From contig JABACO010000019.1 in NCBI GenBank assembly GCA_013339895.1, forward strand, positions 6,344,768 through 6,408,767: DNA of 64,000 nucleotides, given 5' to 3'. This document shows, piece after piece, positions 34,096 to 48,875 of the stretch. Origin of the DNA: Ephydatia muelleri (taxonomy: Eukaryota; Porifera; Demospongiae; Spongillida; Spongillidae). A program made the translations under genes and the position numbers. Below the pieces are notes generated by a model that was given only the letters and a program-made list of their open reading frames with translations, did no database searches and had not been told where the DNA came from. Every line of letters starts with the position of its first letter. Position 1 is the first letter of the stretch.

Positions 34096-35329
34096 AAACA
34101 TTGCGCAGTGAACAAACATGCTTATCATAAGCAATTAAATTCCAATGCATTGCACAACTATGCTTATCATAAGCAATGCAGTGCACAACTATGCTTATCA
34201 TAAGCAATTTAATTCCAAACTATTGCAAAACTATGCTTATCATAAGCAATTTAATTCCAATGCATTGCACAACGATGCTTATCATAAGCCACGTAATTCC
34301 AATGCATTGTACAACTATGCTTATCATAAGCAATGCAATGCACATCTATGCTTATCATAAGCAATGCAGAGCACAACTATGCTTATCATAAGCAATTAAA
34401 TTCCAATGCATTGCACAACTATGCTTATCATAAGGAATTTAATTCCAATGCATTGCACAACTATGCTTATATAAGCAAATTAAATCTAATGCATTGCACA
34501 ATTATGCTTACCATAAGCAATGCAATGCACTCCAATACTTATAATAAGCACTGCAGTGCACAACAATGCTTATCATAAGCAATTTACTTCCAAAGCATTG
34601 AACTGTGCTTATCATAAGCCATATAAATCCAAATGCATTGCACAACTATGCTTATCATAAGCAATGCAGTGCACAAATATGCTGATCATAAGAAATGCAG
34701 TGCACAAATATGCTTATCATTAACAATGCAGTGCACAACTATGCTTATCATAAGCCATTAAATTCCAATGCATGGCACAACTATGCTTATTATAAGAAAT
34801 TTAATTCCAATGCATGGATGGAACAACTATGCTTATCATAAGAAATTTAATTCCAATGCATGGAACAACTATGCTTATCATAAGCAATTTAATTCAAAAG
34901 CATTACACAACTATACTTTTCATAAGCAATTTACTTCCAATGCATTGCACAACTGTGCTTATCATAAGCCATATAATACCTATGCATTTCACAACTATGT
35001 TTAACATAAGCAATGCAATGCACACCTATGCTTATCATAAGCAATGCAATGCACAACTATGCTTATCAATAAATTGCATAACTATGCTTATCATAAGCAA
35101 TTTAAATCCAATGCATTGCACACCTATGCTTATCATAAGCAATGCAGTGCACAACTATGCTTATCATAAGCCATTAAATTCCAATTCAATGCACAACTGT
35201 GCTTTTCATAAGCCATTTAATTTCAATGCATTACATAACTATGCTTATCATAAGTCATTCAATTCCAATGCATTGCACAACCGTGCCTAAAAGCCATTTA
35301 ATTCCAATGCATTGCACATCTATGCTTAT

Positions 35330-36710
35330 CATAAGCAATGCAGTGCACAACTATGGTTATCATAAGCAATTTAATATCCATTTCATTGCACAACTATGCT
35401 TATCATAAGCCATTTAATTCCAATGCATGACACAACTATGCTTATCATAAGCCATTTAATTCCAATGCATTGCATAACCATGCTAATCATAAGCCATTTA
35501 ATTCCAACGCATTGCACAATTATGCTTATCATAAGCCATTTAATTTCAATGCATTGCACAACTGTGCTTATCATAAGCCATTTAATTCCAATGCATTGCA
35601 CAACTGTGCTTATCATAAGCAATGCAGTGCACAACTATGGTTATCATAAGCAATTTAATATCCATTTCATTGCACAACTATGCTTATCATAAGCCATTTA
35701 ATTCCAATGCATGACACAACTATGCTTATCATAAGCCATTTAATTCCAATGCATTGCATAACCATGCTAATCATAAGCCATTTAATTCCAACGCATTGCA
35801 CAATTATGCTTATCATAAGCCATTTAATTTCAATGCATTGCACAACTGTGCTTATCATAAGCCATTTAATTCCAATGCATTGCACAACTGTGCTTATCAT
35901 AAGCAATGCAGTGCACAACTATGGTTATCATAAGCAATTTAATATCCATTTCATTGCACAACTATGCTTATCATAAGCCATTTAATTCCAATGCATTGCA
36001 TAACCATGCTAATCATAAGCCATTTAATTCCAACGCATTGCACAATTATGCTTATCATAAGCCATTTAATTTCAATGCATTGCACAACTGTGCTTATCAT
36101 AAGCCATTTAATTCCAATGCATTGCACAACTGTGCTTATCATAAGCAATGCAGTGCACAACTATGGTTATCATAAGCAATTTAATATCCATTTCATTGCA
36201 CAACTATGCTTATCATAAGCCATTTAATTCCAATGCATGACACAACTATGCTTATCATAAGCCATTTAATTCCAATGCATTGCATAACCATGCTAATCAT
36301 AAGCCATTTAATTCCAACGCATTGCACAATTATGCTTATCATAAGCCATTTAATTTCAATGCATTGCACAACTGTGCTTATCATAAGCCATTTAATTCCA
36401 ATGCATTGCACAACTGTGCTTATCATAAGCAATGCAGTGCACAACTATGGTTATCATAAGCAATTTAATATCCATTTCATTGCACAACTATGCATGACAT
36501 AACTATGCTTATCATAAGCCATTTAATTCCAATGCATTGCATAACCATGCTAATCATAAGCCATTTAATTCCAACGCATTGCACAATTATGCTTATCATA
36601 AGCCATTTAATTTCAATGCATTGCACAACTGTGCTTATCATAAGCCATTTAATTCCAATGCATTGCACAACTGTGCTTATCATAAGCAATGCAATGCACA
36701 CCTATGCTTA
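35330..36710 (+). repeat. 284-bp higher-order repeat inside family B
   Basis: Five consecutive copies of one block start at about 35396, 35680, 35964, 36206 and 36490. Spacings are 284, 284, 242 and 284. The short copy lacks exactly one 42-bp unit. The copies share identical private variants (GACACAACTATG, ATTGCATAACCATGCTAATC, CCAACGCATTGCACAATTATG, AATATCCATTTCATTG), so they were duplicated very recently. The last copy has a rearranged junction near 36485. Confidence 0.9.
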
Positions 36711-37274
36711 TCATGATGAAAGCAATCCCAATGCATTGCACAACTATACTTAACAAAAGCAACGCAATCCAAATGTATTGCATAGCTATGTTTATAATAA
36801 GCAATTTAATTCCAATGCATTGCATAACTATGCTTATCATAAGCAATTTAATTCCAATGCATTGCACAACTATGCTTATCATAAGCAATGCAGTGCCACA
36901 ACTATGCTTATCATAAGCCATAAAATTCCAATTCAATTCACAACTATGCTTATCATAAGCCATTTAATTTCAATGCATTGCATAACTATGCTTATCATAA
37001 GTCATTTAATTCCAATGCATTGCACAACTATGCTTATCAGAAGCAATTAAAATCCAATGCATTGCACAACCGTGCCTATAAGCCATTTAATTCCAATGCA
37101 TTGCACAACTATGCATATCATAAGCAATTAAATTCCAATGCATTGCACAACCGTGCCTATAGCCATTTAATTCCAATGCATAGCACAACTATGCTTATCA
37201 TAAGCAATGCAGTGCACAACTATGCTTATCATAAGCAATTCAATGCAATCCTATGCTTTTCATAAGCAATGCAA

Positions 37275-37880
37275 TTAATTTGCTTACATAAGCATAATTG
37301 TGCTTTGCATTGCTTATGATAAACATTGGTGTGCATTGCATTGCTTATGATAAGCATAGTTGTGTAATGCATTGGAATGAAATGGCTTATGATGAACATA
37401 GTTGTGCACTGCATTGCTTATGATAAGCATAGTTGTGCAATGCATTAGAATTAATTTGCTTACATAAGCATAATTGTGCTTTGCATTGCTTATGAAAAGC
37501 ATAGGTATGCATTGAATTGCTTATGATAAGCATAGTTATGCACTGCATTGGAATTAATTTTCTTATGATGCGCATAGTTGTGCACTGCATTGCTTATGAT
37601 AAGCATAGGAGTGCATTGCATTGCTTATGGTAAGCATAGTTGAGCAATGCATTAGAATTTGCTTATGATAAGCATAGTTGTGCAATGCATTGGAATTAAT
37701 TTTCTTATGATGCGCATAGTTGTGCACTGCATTGCTTATGATAAGCATAGGAGTGCATTGCATTGCTTATGGTAAGCATAGTTGAGCAATGCATTAGAAT
37801 TTGCTTATGATAAGCATAGTTGTGCAATGCATTGGAATTAAATTCCTTATGATGCGCATAGTTGTGCAATGCATTGGATA
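37275..37880 (-). repeat. inverted module 1 in family B
   Basis: Orientation switches here: units read GCTTATGATAAGCATAGTTG and TGTGCAATGCATTGGAATTA on the plus strand. The left junction follows TTTTCATAAGCAATGCAATT and the right one reads GCAATGCATTGGATAACATA. The same junctions recur at the next three inverted modules. Confidence 0.85.
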
Positions 37881-39344
37881 ACATAAGCCATTTAAATCCA
37901 TTGCATTGCACAACTATTCTTACCATAAGCAATGCAATGCACATCTATGCAGTGCACAACTATGCTTATCATAAGCCATTTAATTCCAATGCATTGCACA
38001 ACTATGCTTATTATAAGCAATTTAATTCTAATGCATTGCACAACTATGCTTATCATAAGCAATTCAATGCACACCTATGCTTATCATAAGCCATTTAATT
38101 TCAATGCATTGCATAACTATGCTTATCATAAGTCATTTAATTCCAATGCATTGCACAACTATGCTTATCATAAGCAATTAAATTCCAATGCATTGCACAA
38201 CCGTGCCTATAAGCCATTTAATTCCAATGCATTGCACAACTATGCTTATCAGAAGCAATTAAATTCCAATGCATTGCACAACCGTGCCTATCAGCCATTT
38301 AATTCCAATGCATAGCACAACTATGCTTATCATAAGCAATGCAGTGCACAACTATGTTTATCATAAGCCATTTAAATCCATTGCATTGCACAACTATTCT
38401 TACCATAAGCAATGCAATGCACATCTATGCAGTGCACAACAATGCTCATCATAAGCCATTTAATTCCAATGCATTGCACAACTATGCTTATTATAAGCCA
38501 TTTAATTCTAATGCATTGCACAACTATGCTTATCATAATAAGCAATGCAATGCACAACGATGCTTCACATAAGCAATTTAAATTCCAATTCATTGCACCA
38601 CTATGCTTATAATAAGAAATTTAATTCCAATGCATGGAACAACTATGGTTATCATAACTAATTTAATTCCAATGCATGGCACAACTATGCTTATCATAAG
38701 CAAATCAATTCTAACGCATTGCACAACAATGCTTACCATAAGCAATGCAATGCACACCTATGCTTATCATAAGCAATGCAGTGAACAAACATGCTTATCA
38801 TAAGCAATTAAATTCCAATGCATTGCACAACTATGCTTACCATAAGCAATGCAGTGCACAACTATGCTTATCATAAGCAATTTAATTCCAAACTATTGCA
38901 AAACTATGCTTATCATAAGCAATTTAAATCCAATGCATTGCACAACTATGCTTATCATAAGCAATGCAGTGCCACAACTATGCTTATCATAAGCCATTAA
39001 ATTCCAATTCAATGCACAACTATGCTTATCATAAGCCATTTAATTTCAATGCATTGCATAACTATGCTTATCATAAGTCATTTAATTCCAATGCATTGCA
39101 CAACTATGCTTATCAGAAGCAATTAAATTCCAATGCATTGCACAACCGTGCCTATAAGCCATTTAATTCCAATGCATTGCACAACTATGCTTATCATAAG
39201 CAATTAAATTCCAATGCATTACACAACCGTGCCTATAGCCATTTAATTCCAATGCATAGCACAACTATGCTTATCATAAGCAATGCAGTGCACAACTATG
39301 CTTATCATAAGCAATTCAAAGCATACCTATGCTTTTCATAAGCA

Positions 39345-40015
39345 ATGCAATTAATTTGCTTACATAAGCATAATTGTGCTTTGCATTGCTTATGATAAAC
39401 ATTGGTGTGCATTGCTTATGATAAGCATAGTTGTGCACTGCATTGCTTATGATAAGCATAGTTGTGCACTGCATTGCTTATGATAAGCATAGTTGTGCAA
39501 TGCATTAGAATTAATTTGCTTACATAAGCATAATTGTGCTTTGCATTGCTTATGATAAGCATAGTTGTGCAATGCATTAGAATTAATTTGCTTACATAAG
39601 CATAATTGTGCTTTGCATTGCTTATGAAAAGCATAGGTATGCATTGAATTGCTTATGATAAGCATAGTTAGGCAATGCATTGGAATTAATTTTCTTATGA
39701 TGCGCATAGTTGTGCACTGCATTGCTTATGATAAGCATATGAGTGCATTGCATTGCTTATGGTAAGCATAGTTGAGCAATGCATTAGAATTTGCTTATGA
39801 TAAGCATAGTTGTGCAATGCATTGGAATTAATTTTCTTATGATGCGCATAGTTGTGCACTGCATTGCTTATGATAAGCATAGGAGTGCATTGCATTGCTT
39901 ATGGTAAGCATAGTTGAGCAATGCATTAGAATTTGCTTATGATAAGCATAGTTGTGCAATGCATTGGAATTAAATTCCTTATTATAAGCATAGTTGTGCA
40001 ATGCATTGGATAACA
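39345..40015 (-). repeat. inverted module 2 in family B
   Basis: It has the same left and right junction sequences as module 1. Its internal order of units is similar but includes extra 31-bp units near 39430-39480 and a duplicated AAGCATAATTGTGCTTTGC block. Confidence 0.85.
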
Positions 40016-41499
40016 TAAGCCATTTAAATCCATTGCATTGCACAACTATTCTTACCATAAGCAATGCAATGCACATCTATGCAGTGCACAACTAAGCTCA
40101 TCATAAGCCATTTAATTCCAATGCATTGCACAACTATGCTTATTATAAGCCATTTAATTCTAATGCATTGCACAACTATGCTTATCATAAGCAATTCAAT
40201 GCACACCTATGCTTATCATAAGCCATTTAATTTCAATGCATTGCACAACTATGCTTATCAGAAGCAATTAAATTCCAATGCATTGCACAACCGTGCCTAT
40301 AAGCCATTTAATTCCAATGCATAGCACAACTATGCTTATCATAAACAATGCAGTGCACAACTATGCTCATCATAAGAAATTTAATTCCAATGCATGGAAC
40401 AACTATGCTTATCATAACTAATTTAATTCCAAAGCATTGCTCAACTATACTTATAATAAGCAATATACTTCCAATGTATTGCACAACTGTGCTTATGATA
40501 AGCCATTTAATTCCAATGCATGGCACAACTATGCTTATCATAAGCAAATCAATTCTAACGCATTGCACAACTATGCTTACCATAAGCAATGCAATGCACA
40601 CCTATGCTTATCATAAGCAATGCAGTGCACAAACATGCTTATTATAAGCAATTAAATTCCAATGCATTGCACAACTATGCTTACCATAAGCAATGCAGTG
40701 CACAACTATGCTTATCATAAGCAATTTAATTCCAATGCATTGCACAACTATGCTTATCACAAGGAATTTAATTCCAATGCATTGCACAACTATGCTTATC
40801 ATAAGGAATTTAATACCAATGCATTGCACAACTATGCTTATCATAAGCAAATTCTAATGCATTGCTCAACTATGCTTACCATAAGCAATGCAATGCACTC
40901 CTATTCTTATCATAAGCAATGCAGTGCACAACTATGCGCATCATAAGAAAATTAATTCCAATGCATTGCATAACTATGCTTATCATAAGCAATTCAATGC
41001 ATACCTATGCTTTTCATAAGCAATGCAAAGCACAATTATGCTTATGTAAGCAAATTAATTCTAATGCATTGCACAACTATGCTTATCATAAGCAATGCAG
41101 TGTACAACTATGTTCATCATAAGCCATTTCATTCCAATGCATTACACAACTATGCTTATCATAAGCAATGCAATGCACACCAATGTTTATCATAAGCAAT
41201 GCAAAGCACAATTATGCATATGTAAGCGAATTAATTCTAATGCATTGCACAACTATGCTTATGATAAGCAAGTTAATTCCATTTCATTGCACAACTATGC
41301 TTATCATAAGCCGTTGAAATCCAATGCAATGCATAACAATGCTTATCATAAGAAATTTAATTCAAAAGCATTACACAACTATACTTATCATAAGCAATAT
41401 ACTTCCAATGCATTGCACAACTGTGCTTATCATAAGCCATATAATACCTATGCATTTCACAACTATGCTTAACATAAGCAATGCAATGCACACCTATGC

Positions 41500-43880
41500 T
41501 TATCATAAGCAATGCAATGCACAACTATGCTTATCAATAAATTGCATAACTATGCTTATCATAAGCCATTTAATTCCATTGCATTGCACAATCAAGCTTA
41601 TCATAAACAATGCAATGCACAATGATACTTAACATAAGCAATTTACAATCCAATGCATTGCACAACAATGCTTATGATAAGAAAAGTAATTCCAATGCAT
41701 TGCACAACTATGCTTATCATAAGCCACATAATTCCAATGATTGTACAATTATGCTTATCATAAGCAATGCAATGCACACCTATGCTTATCATAAGCAATT
41801 AAATTCCATTGCATTGCACAACTATGCTTATCACAAGCAATTTAATTCCAATGCATTGCAAAACTATGCTTATCATAAGAAATGTAATTCCAATGCATGG
41901 AACAACTATGCTTATCATAAGCAATTTATATCCAAAGCATTACACAACTATACTTATCATAGGCAATTTAATTCCAATGCATGGCACAACTATGCTTATC
42001 ATAAGCAATGCAGTGCACAACTATGCTTATAATAAGCCATTTAAATCCAATGCATGGCACAACTATGCTTATCATAAGCAAATTAATACTAACGCATTGC
42101 ACAACAATGCTTACCATAAGCAATGCAATGCATTTCTATGCTGATCATAAGCAATGCATTGCACAGCTGTGCTTATCATAAGCCATTAAATTCCAATGCA
42201 TTGCACAACTTTGCTTATCATAAGAAATTTAATTCCAATGCATGGAACAATTATGCTTATCATATCTAATTTAATTCCAAAGCATTGCACAACTATACTT
42301 ATAATAAGCAATATACTTCCAATGTATTGCACAACTGTGCTTATGATAAGCCATTTAATTCCAATGCATGGCACAACTATGCTTATCATAAGCAAATCAA
42401 TTCTATCGCATTGCACACAACTATGCTTACCATAAGCAATGCAATGCACACCTATGCTTATCATAAGCAATGTAGTGAACAAACATGCTTATCATAAGCA
42501 ATTAAACTCCAATGCATTGCACAACTATGCTTATCATAAGCAATTTAATTCCAAAGCATTACACAACTATACTTATCATAAGCAATTTACCTCCAATGCA
42601 TTGCACAACTGTGCTTATCATATGCCATATAATACCTATGCATTTCACAACTATGTTAATATAAGCAATGCAATGCACACCTATGCTTATCATAAGCTAT
42701 GCAATGCACAACTATGCTTATCAATAAATTGCATAACTATGCTTATCATAAGCCATTTAATTCCATTGCATTGCACAATCAAGCTTATCATAAACAATGC
42801 AATGCACAATGATGCTTAACATAAGCAATTTACAATCCAATGCATTGCACAACAATGCTTATGATAAGAAAAGTAATTCCAATGCATTGCACAACTATGC
42901 TTATCATAAGCCACATAATTCCAATGCTTTGTACAATTATGCTTATCATAAGCAATGCAATGCACACCTATGCTTATCATAAGCAATTAAATTCCATTGC
43001 ATTGCACAACTATGCTTATCACAAGCAATTTAATTCCAATGCATTGCAAAACTATGCTTATCATAAGAAATGTTATTCCAATGCATGGAACAACTATGCT
43101 TATCATAAGCAATTTATATCCAAAGCATTACACAACTATACTTATCATAGGCAATTTAATTCCAATGCATGGCACAACTATGCTTATCATAAGCAATGCA
43201 GTGCACAACTATGCTTATAATAAGCCATTTAATTCCAATGCATGGCACAACTATGCTTATCATAAGCAAATTAATACTAACGCATTGCACAACAATGCTT
43301 ACCATAAGCAATGCAATGCACTTCTATGCTGATCATAAGCAATGCATTGCACAGCTGTGCTTATCATAAGCCATTAAATTCCAATGCATTGCACAACTTT
43401 GCTTATCATAAGAAATTTAATTCCAATGCATGGAACAATTATGCTTATCATAACTAATTTAATTCCAAAGCATTGCACAACTATACTTATAATAAGCAAT
43501 ATACTTCCAATGTATTGCACAACTGTGCTTATGATAAGCCATTTAATTCCAATGCATGGCACAACTATGCTTATCATAAGCAAATCAATTCTATCGCATT
43601 GCACAACTATGCTTACCATAAGCAATGCAATGCACACCTATGCATATCATAAGCAATGTAGTGAACAAACATGCTTATCATAAGCAATTAAACTCCAATG
43701 CATTGCACAACTATGCTTATCATAAGCAATTTAATTCCAAAGCATTGCACAACTATACTTATCTTAAGCAATTTACCTCCAATGCATTGCGCAACTGTGC
43801 TTATCATATGCCATATAATACCTATGCATTTCACAACTATGCTTAACATAAGCAATGCAATGCACACCTATGCTTATCAT
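41500..43880 (+). repeat. tandem pair of about 1.19-kb higher-order repeats
   Basis: The segment starting at 41809 recurs at 42997, that at 42196 recurs at 43384, and that at 41610 recurs at 42797; spacing 1187-1188 bp. Private variants such as AATTTATATCCAAAGCATTA and CATGGAACAACTATG are shared. A related copy lies about 9.98 kb downstream (51784, 52171). Confidence 0.85.
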
Positions 43881-46800
43881 AAGCAATGCAATGCACAACT
43901 ATGCTTATCAATAAATTGCATAACTATGCTTATCATAAGCCATTTAATTCCAATGCATTGCACAATCATGCTTATCATAAACAATGCAATGCACAATGAT
44001 GCTTAACATAAGCAATTTAAAATCCAATGCATTGCACAACAATGCTTATGATAAGAAAAGTAATTCCAATGCATTGCACAACTATGCTTATGATAAGAAA
44101 ATTAATTCCAATGCATGGAACAACTATGCTTATCATAAGCAATTTAATTCAAATGCATTGCACAACGAAGCTTATCATAAGCCACGTAATTCCAATGCAT
44201 TGTACAACTATGCTTATCATAAGCAATGCAATGCACTCCTATGCTTATCATAAGCAATGCAGTGCACAACGATTCTTATAATAAGCAATTTAATTCCTAT
44301 GCATTGCACAACTATGCTTATCATTAGAAATGTAAATACAATGCATTGCACAACTATGCTTATATAAGCATATTAATTCCAATGCAGAGCACAACCATGC
44401 TTATCATAAGGAATTTAATTCTAATGCATTGCACAACTATGCTTATTATAGGCCATTTAATTCCATTGCATTGCACAACTATTCTTACCATAAGCAATGC
44501 AATACACACCTATGTAGTGCACAACTATGCTTATCATAAACCATTTAATTACAATGCATGGCAGAACTATGCTTACCATAAGCAAATTAATACTATCGCA
44601 TTGCACAACAATACTTACCATAAGCAATGCAATGCACTCGTATGCTTATCATAAGCAATGCATTGCACAACTGTGCATATCATTAGTCATTTAATTCCAA
44701 TGCATTGCACAACTATGCTGATCATAAGCCATTTAATTCCAATGAATTGCACAACTATGCTTCTCATAAGCAATGCAGTGCACAACTATGCTTATCATAA
44801 GCAATGCAGTGCACAACTATGCTTATTATAAGCCATTTAATTCCAATGCATGGCACAACTATGCTTATCATAAGCAAATTAATACTAACGCATTACACAA
44901 CAATGCTTACCATAAGCAATGCAATGCACTTCTATGCTGATCATAAGCAATGCATTGCACAGCTGTGCTTATCATAAGCCATTAAATTCCAATGCATTGC
45001 ACAACTTTGCTTACCATAAGAAATTTAATTCCAATGCATGGAACAATTATGCTTATCATAACTAATTTAATTCCAAAGCATTGCACAACTATACTTATAA
45101 TAAGCAATATACTTCCAATGTATTGCACAACTGTGCTTATGATAAGCCATTTAATTCCAATGCATGGCACAACTATGCTTATCATAAGCAAATCAATTCT
45201 ATCGCATTGCACACAACTATGCTTACCATAAGCAATGCAAAGCACACCTATGCTTATCATAAGCAATGTAGTGAACAAACATGCTTATCATAAGCAATTA
45301 AACTCCAATGCATTGCACAACTATGCTTATCATAAGCAATTTAATTCCAAAGCATTACACAACTATACTTATCATAAGCATTTTACCTCCAATGCATTGC
45401 ACAACTGTGCTTCCTATGCATTTCACAACTATGCTTAACATAAGCAATGCAATGCACACCTATGCTTATCATAAGCAATGCAATGCACAACTATGCTTAT
45501 CAATAAATTGCATAACTATGCTTATCATAAGCCATTTAATTCCAATGCATTGCACAATCATGCTTATCATAAACAATGCAATGCACAATGATGCTTAACA
45601 TAAGCAATTTAAAATCCAATGCATTGCACAACAATGCTTATGATAAGAAAAGTAATTCCAATGCATTGCACAACTATGCTTATGATAAGGAATTTAATTC
45701 CAATGCATTGAACAACTATGCTTATGATAAGGAATTTAATTCCAATGCAGAGCACAACCATGCTTATCATAAGGAATTTAATTCTAATGCATTGCACAAC
45801 TATGCTTATCATAGGCCATTTAATTCCATTGCATTGCACAACTATTCTTGCCATAAGCAATGCAATACACACCTATGTAGTGCACAACTATGCTGATCAT
45901 AAACCATTTAATTACAATGCATGGCAGAACTATGCTTACCATAAGCAAATTAATACTATCGCATTGCACAACAATACTTACCATAAGCAATGCAATGCAC
46001 TCGTATGCTTATCATAAGCAATGCATTGCACAACTGTGCATATCATTAGTCATTTAATTCCAATGCATTGCACAACTATGCTGATCATAAGCCATTAAAT
46101 TCCAATGAATTGCACAACTATGCTTCTCATAAGCAATGCTGTGCACAACTATGCTTATTATAAGCCATTTAATTCTAATGCATTGCACAACTATGCTTAT
46201 CATAAGCAATTCAATGCACACCTATGCTTATCATAAGCCATTTAATTTCAATGCATTGCACAACTATGCTTATCAGAAGCAATTAAATTCCAATGCATTG
46301 CACAACCGTGCCTATAAGCCATTTAATTCCAATGCATAGCACAACTATGCTTATCATAAACAATGCAGTGCACAACTATGTTATTATAAGCCATTTAATT
46401 CTAATGCATTGCACAACTATGCTTATCATAAGCAATTCAATGCACACCTATGCTTACCATAAGCAATGCAAAGCACACCTATGCTTATCATAAGCAATTA
46501 AATTCCAATGCATTGGACAACAATGCTTATCATAAGCAATGCAGTGCACAACTATGCTTATCATAAGCCATTTAATGCCAATGCATTGCACAGCTAGGCT
46601 TATCATAAGCCATTTAATTCCAATGCATTGCACAACTATGCTCATCATAAGCAACTTAATTCCAATGCATCGCACAACGATGCTTATATAAGCAAATTAA
46701 ATCTAATGTAATGCACAACTATGCTTACCATAAGCAATGCAGTGCACAACTATGCTTATCATAAGCCATTTAATGCCAATGCATTGCACAGCTAGGCTTA

Positions 46801-48166
46801 TCATAAGCCATTTAATTCCAATGCATTGCACAACTATGCTTATCATAAGGAATGTAATTCCAATGCATTGCACAACTATGCTCATCATAAGCAATGTAAT
46901 TCCAATGCATTGCACAACGAAGCTTATCATAAGCCACGTAATTCCAATGCATTGTACAACTATGCTTATCATAAACAATGCAATGCACTCCTATGCTTAT
47001 CATAAGCAATGCAGTGCACAACGATTCTTATAATAAGCAATTTAATTCCTATGCATTGCACAACTATGCTTATCATTAGAAATGTAAATACAATGCATTG
47101 CACAACTATGCTTATATAAGCATATTAATTCTAATGCATTGCACAACTATGCTTATGATAAGGAATTTAATTCCAATGCATTGAACAACTATGCTTATGA
47201 TAAGGAATTTAATTCCAATGCAGAGCACAACCATGCTTATCATAAGGAATTTAATTCTAATGCATTGCACAACTATGCTTATTATAGGCCATTTAATTTC
47301 ATTGCATTGCACAACTATTCTTACCATAAGCAATGCAATACACACCTATGTAGTGCACAACTATGCTTATCATAAACCATTTAATTACAATGCATGGCAG
47401 AACTATGCTTACCATAAGCAAATTAATACTATCGCATTGCACAACAATACTTACCATAAGCAATGCAATGCACTCGTATGCTTATCATAAGCAATGCATT
47501 GCACAACTGATGCATTGCACAACTATGCTGATCTTTAGCCATTTAATTCCAATGCATTGCACAACAATGCTTATAATAAGCAATGCAATGCACACCTATG
47601 CTTTTAATGATGAAAGCAATCCCAATGCATTGCACAACTTATACTTAACAAAAGCAACGCAATCCAAATGTATTGCATAGCTATGTTTATAATAAGCAAA
47701 TTAATTTCAATGCATTGCATCACTATGCTTATCATAAGCAATTTAATTCCAATGCATTGCACAACTATGCTTATCATAAGCAATGCAGTGCCACAACTAT
47801 GCTTATCATAAGCCATTAAATTCCAATTCAATGCACAACTATGCTTATCATAAGCCATTTAATTTCAATGCATTGCATAACTATGCTTATCATAAATCAT
47901 TTAATTCCAATGCATTGCACAACTATCCTTATCCGAAGCAATTTAATTCCAATGCATTGCACAACCGTGCCTATAAGACATTTAATTCCAATGCATTGCA
48001 CAACTATGCTTATCATAAGCAATTAAATTCCAATGCATTACACAACCGTGCCTATAGCCATTTAATTCCAATGCATAGCACAACTATGCTTATCATAAGC
48101 AATGCAGTGCACAACTATGCTTACCATAAGCAATTCAAAGCATACCTATGCTTTTCATAAGCAATG

Positions 48167-48875
48167 CAATTAATTTGCTTACATAAGCATAATTGTGCTT
48201 TGCATTGCTTATGATAAACATTGGTGTGCATTGCTTATGATAAGCATAGTTGTACACTGCATTGCTTATGATAAGCATAGTTGTGTAATGCATTGGAATG
48301 AAATGGCTTATGATGAACATAGTTGTGCACTGCATTGCTTATGATAAGCATAGTTGTGCAATGCATTAGAATTAATTTGCTTACATAAGCATAATTGTGC
48401 TTTGCATTCCTTATGATAAGCATAGTTGTGCAATGCATTAGAATTAATTTGCTTACATAAGCATAATTGTTTTTTGCATTGCTTATGAAAAGCATAGGTA
48501 TGCATTGAATTGCTTATGATAAGCATAGTTAGGCAATGCATTGGGATTAATTTTCTTATGATGCGCATAGTTGTGCACTGCATTGCTTATGATAAGCATA
48601 TGAGTGCATTGCATTGCTTATTGTAAGCATAGTTGAGCAATGCATTAGAATTTGCTTATGATAAGCATAGTTGTGCAATGCATTGGAATTAATTTTCTTA
48701 TGATGCGCATAGTTGTGCACTGCATTGCTTATGATAAGCATAGGAGTGCATTGCATTGCTTATGGTAAGCATAGTTGAGCAATGCATTAGAATTTGCTTA
48801 TGATAAGCATAGTTGTGCAATGCATTGGAATTAAATTCCTTATTATAAGCATAGTTGTGCAATGCATTGGATAAC
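48167..48875 (-). repeat. inverted module 3 in family B
   Basis: It has the same junctions and a closely similar internal order to module 2, about 8.8 kb downstream of it. It lies in one of the large higher-order duplications. Confidence 0.85.
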
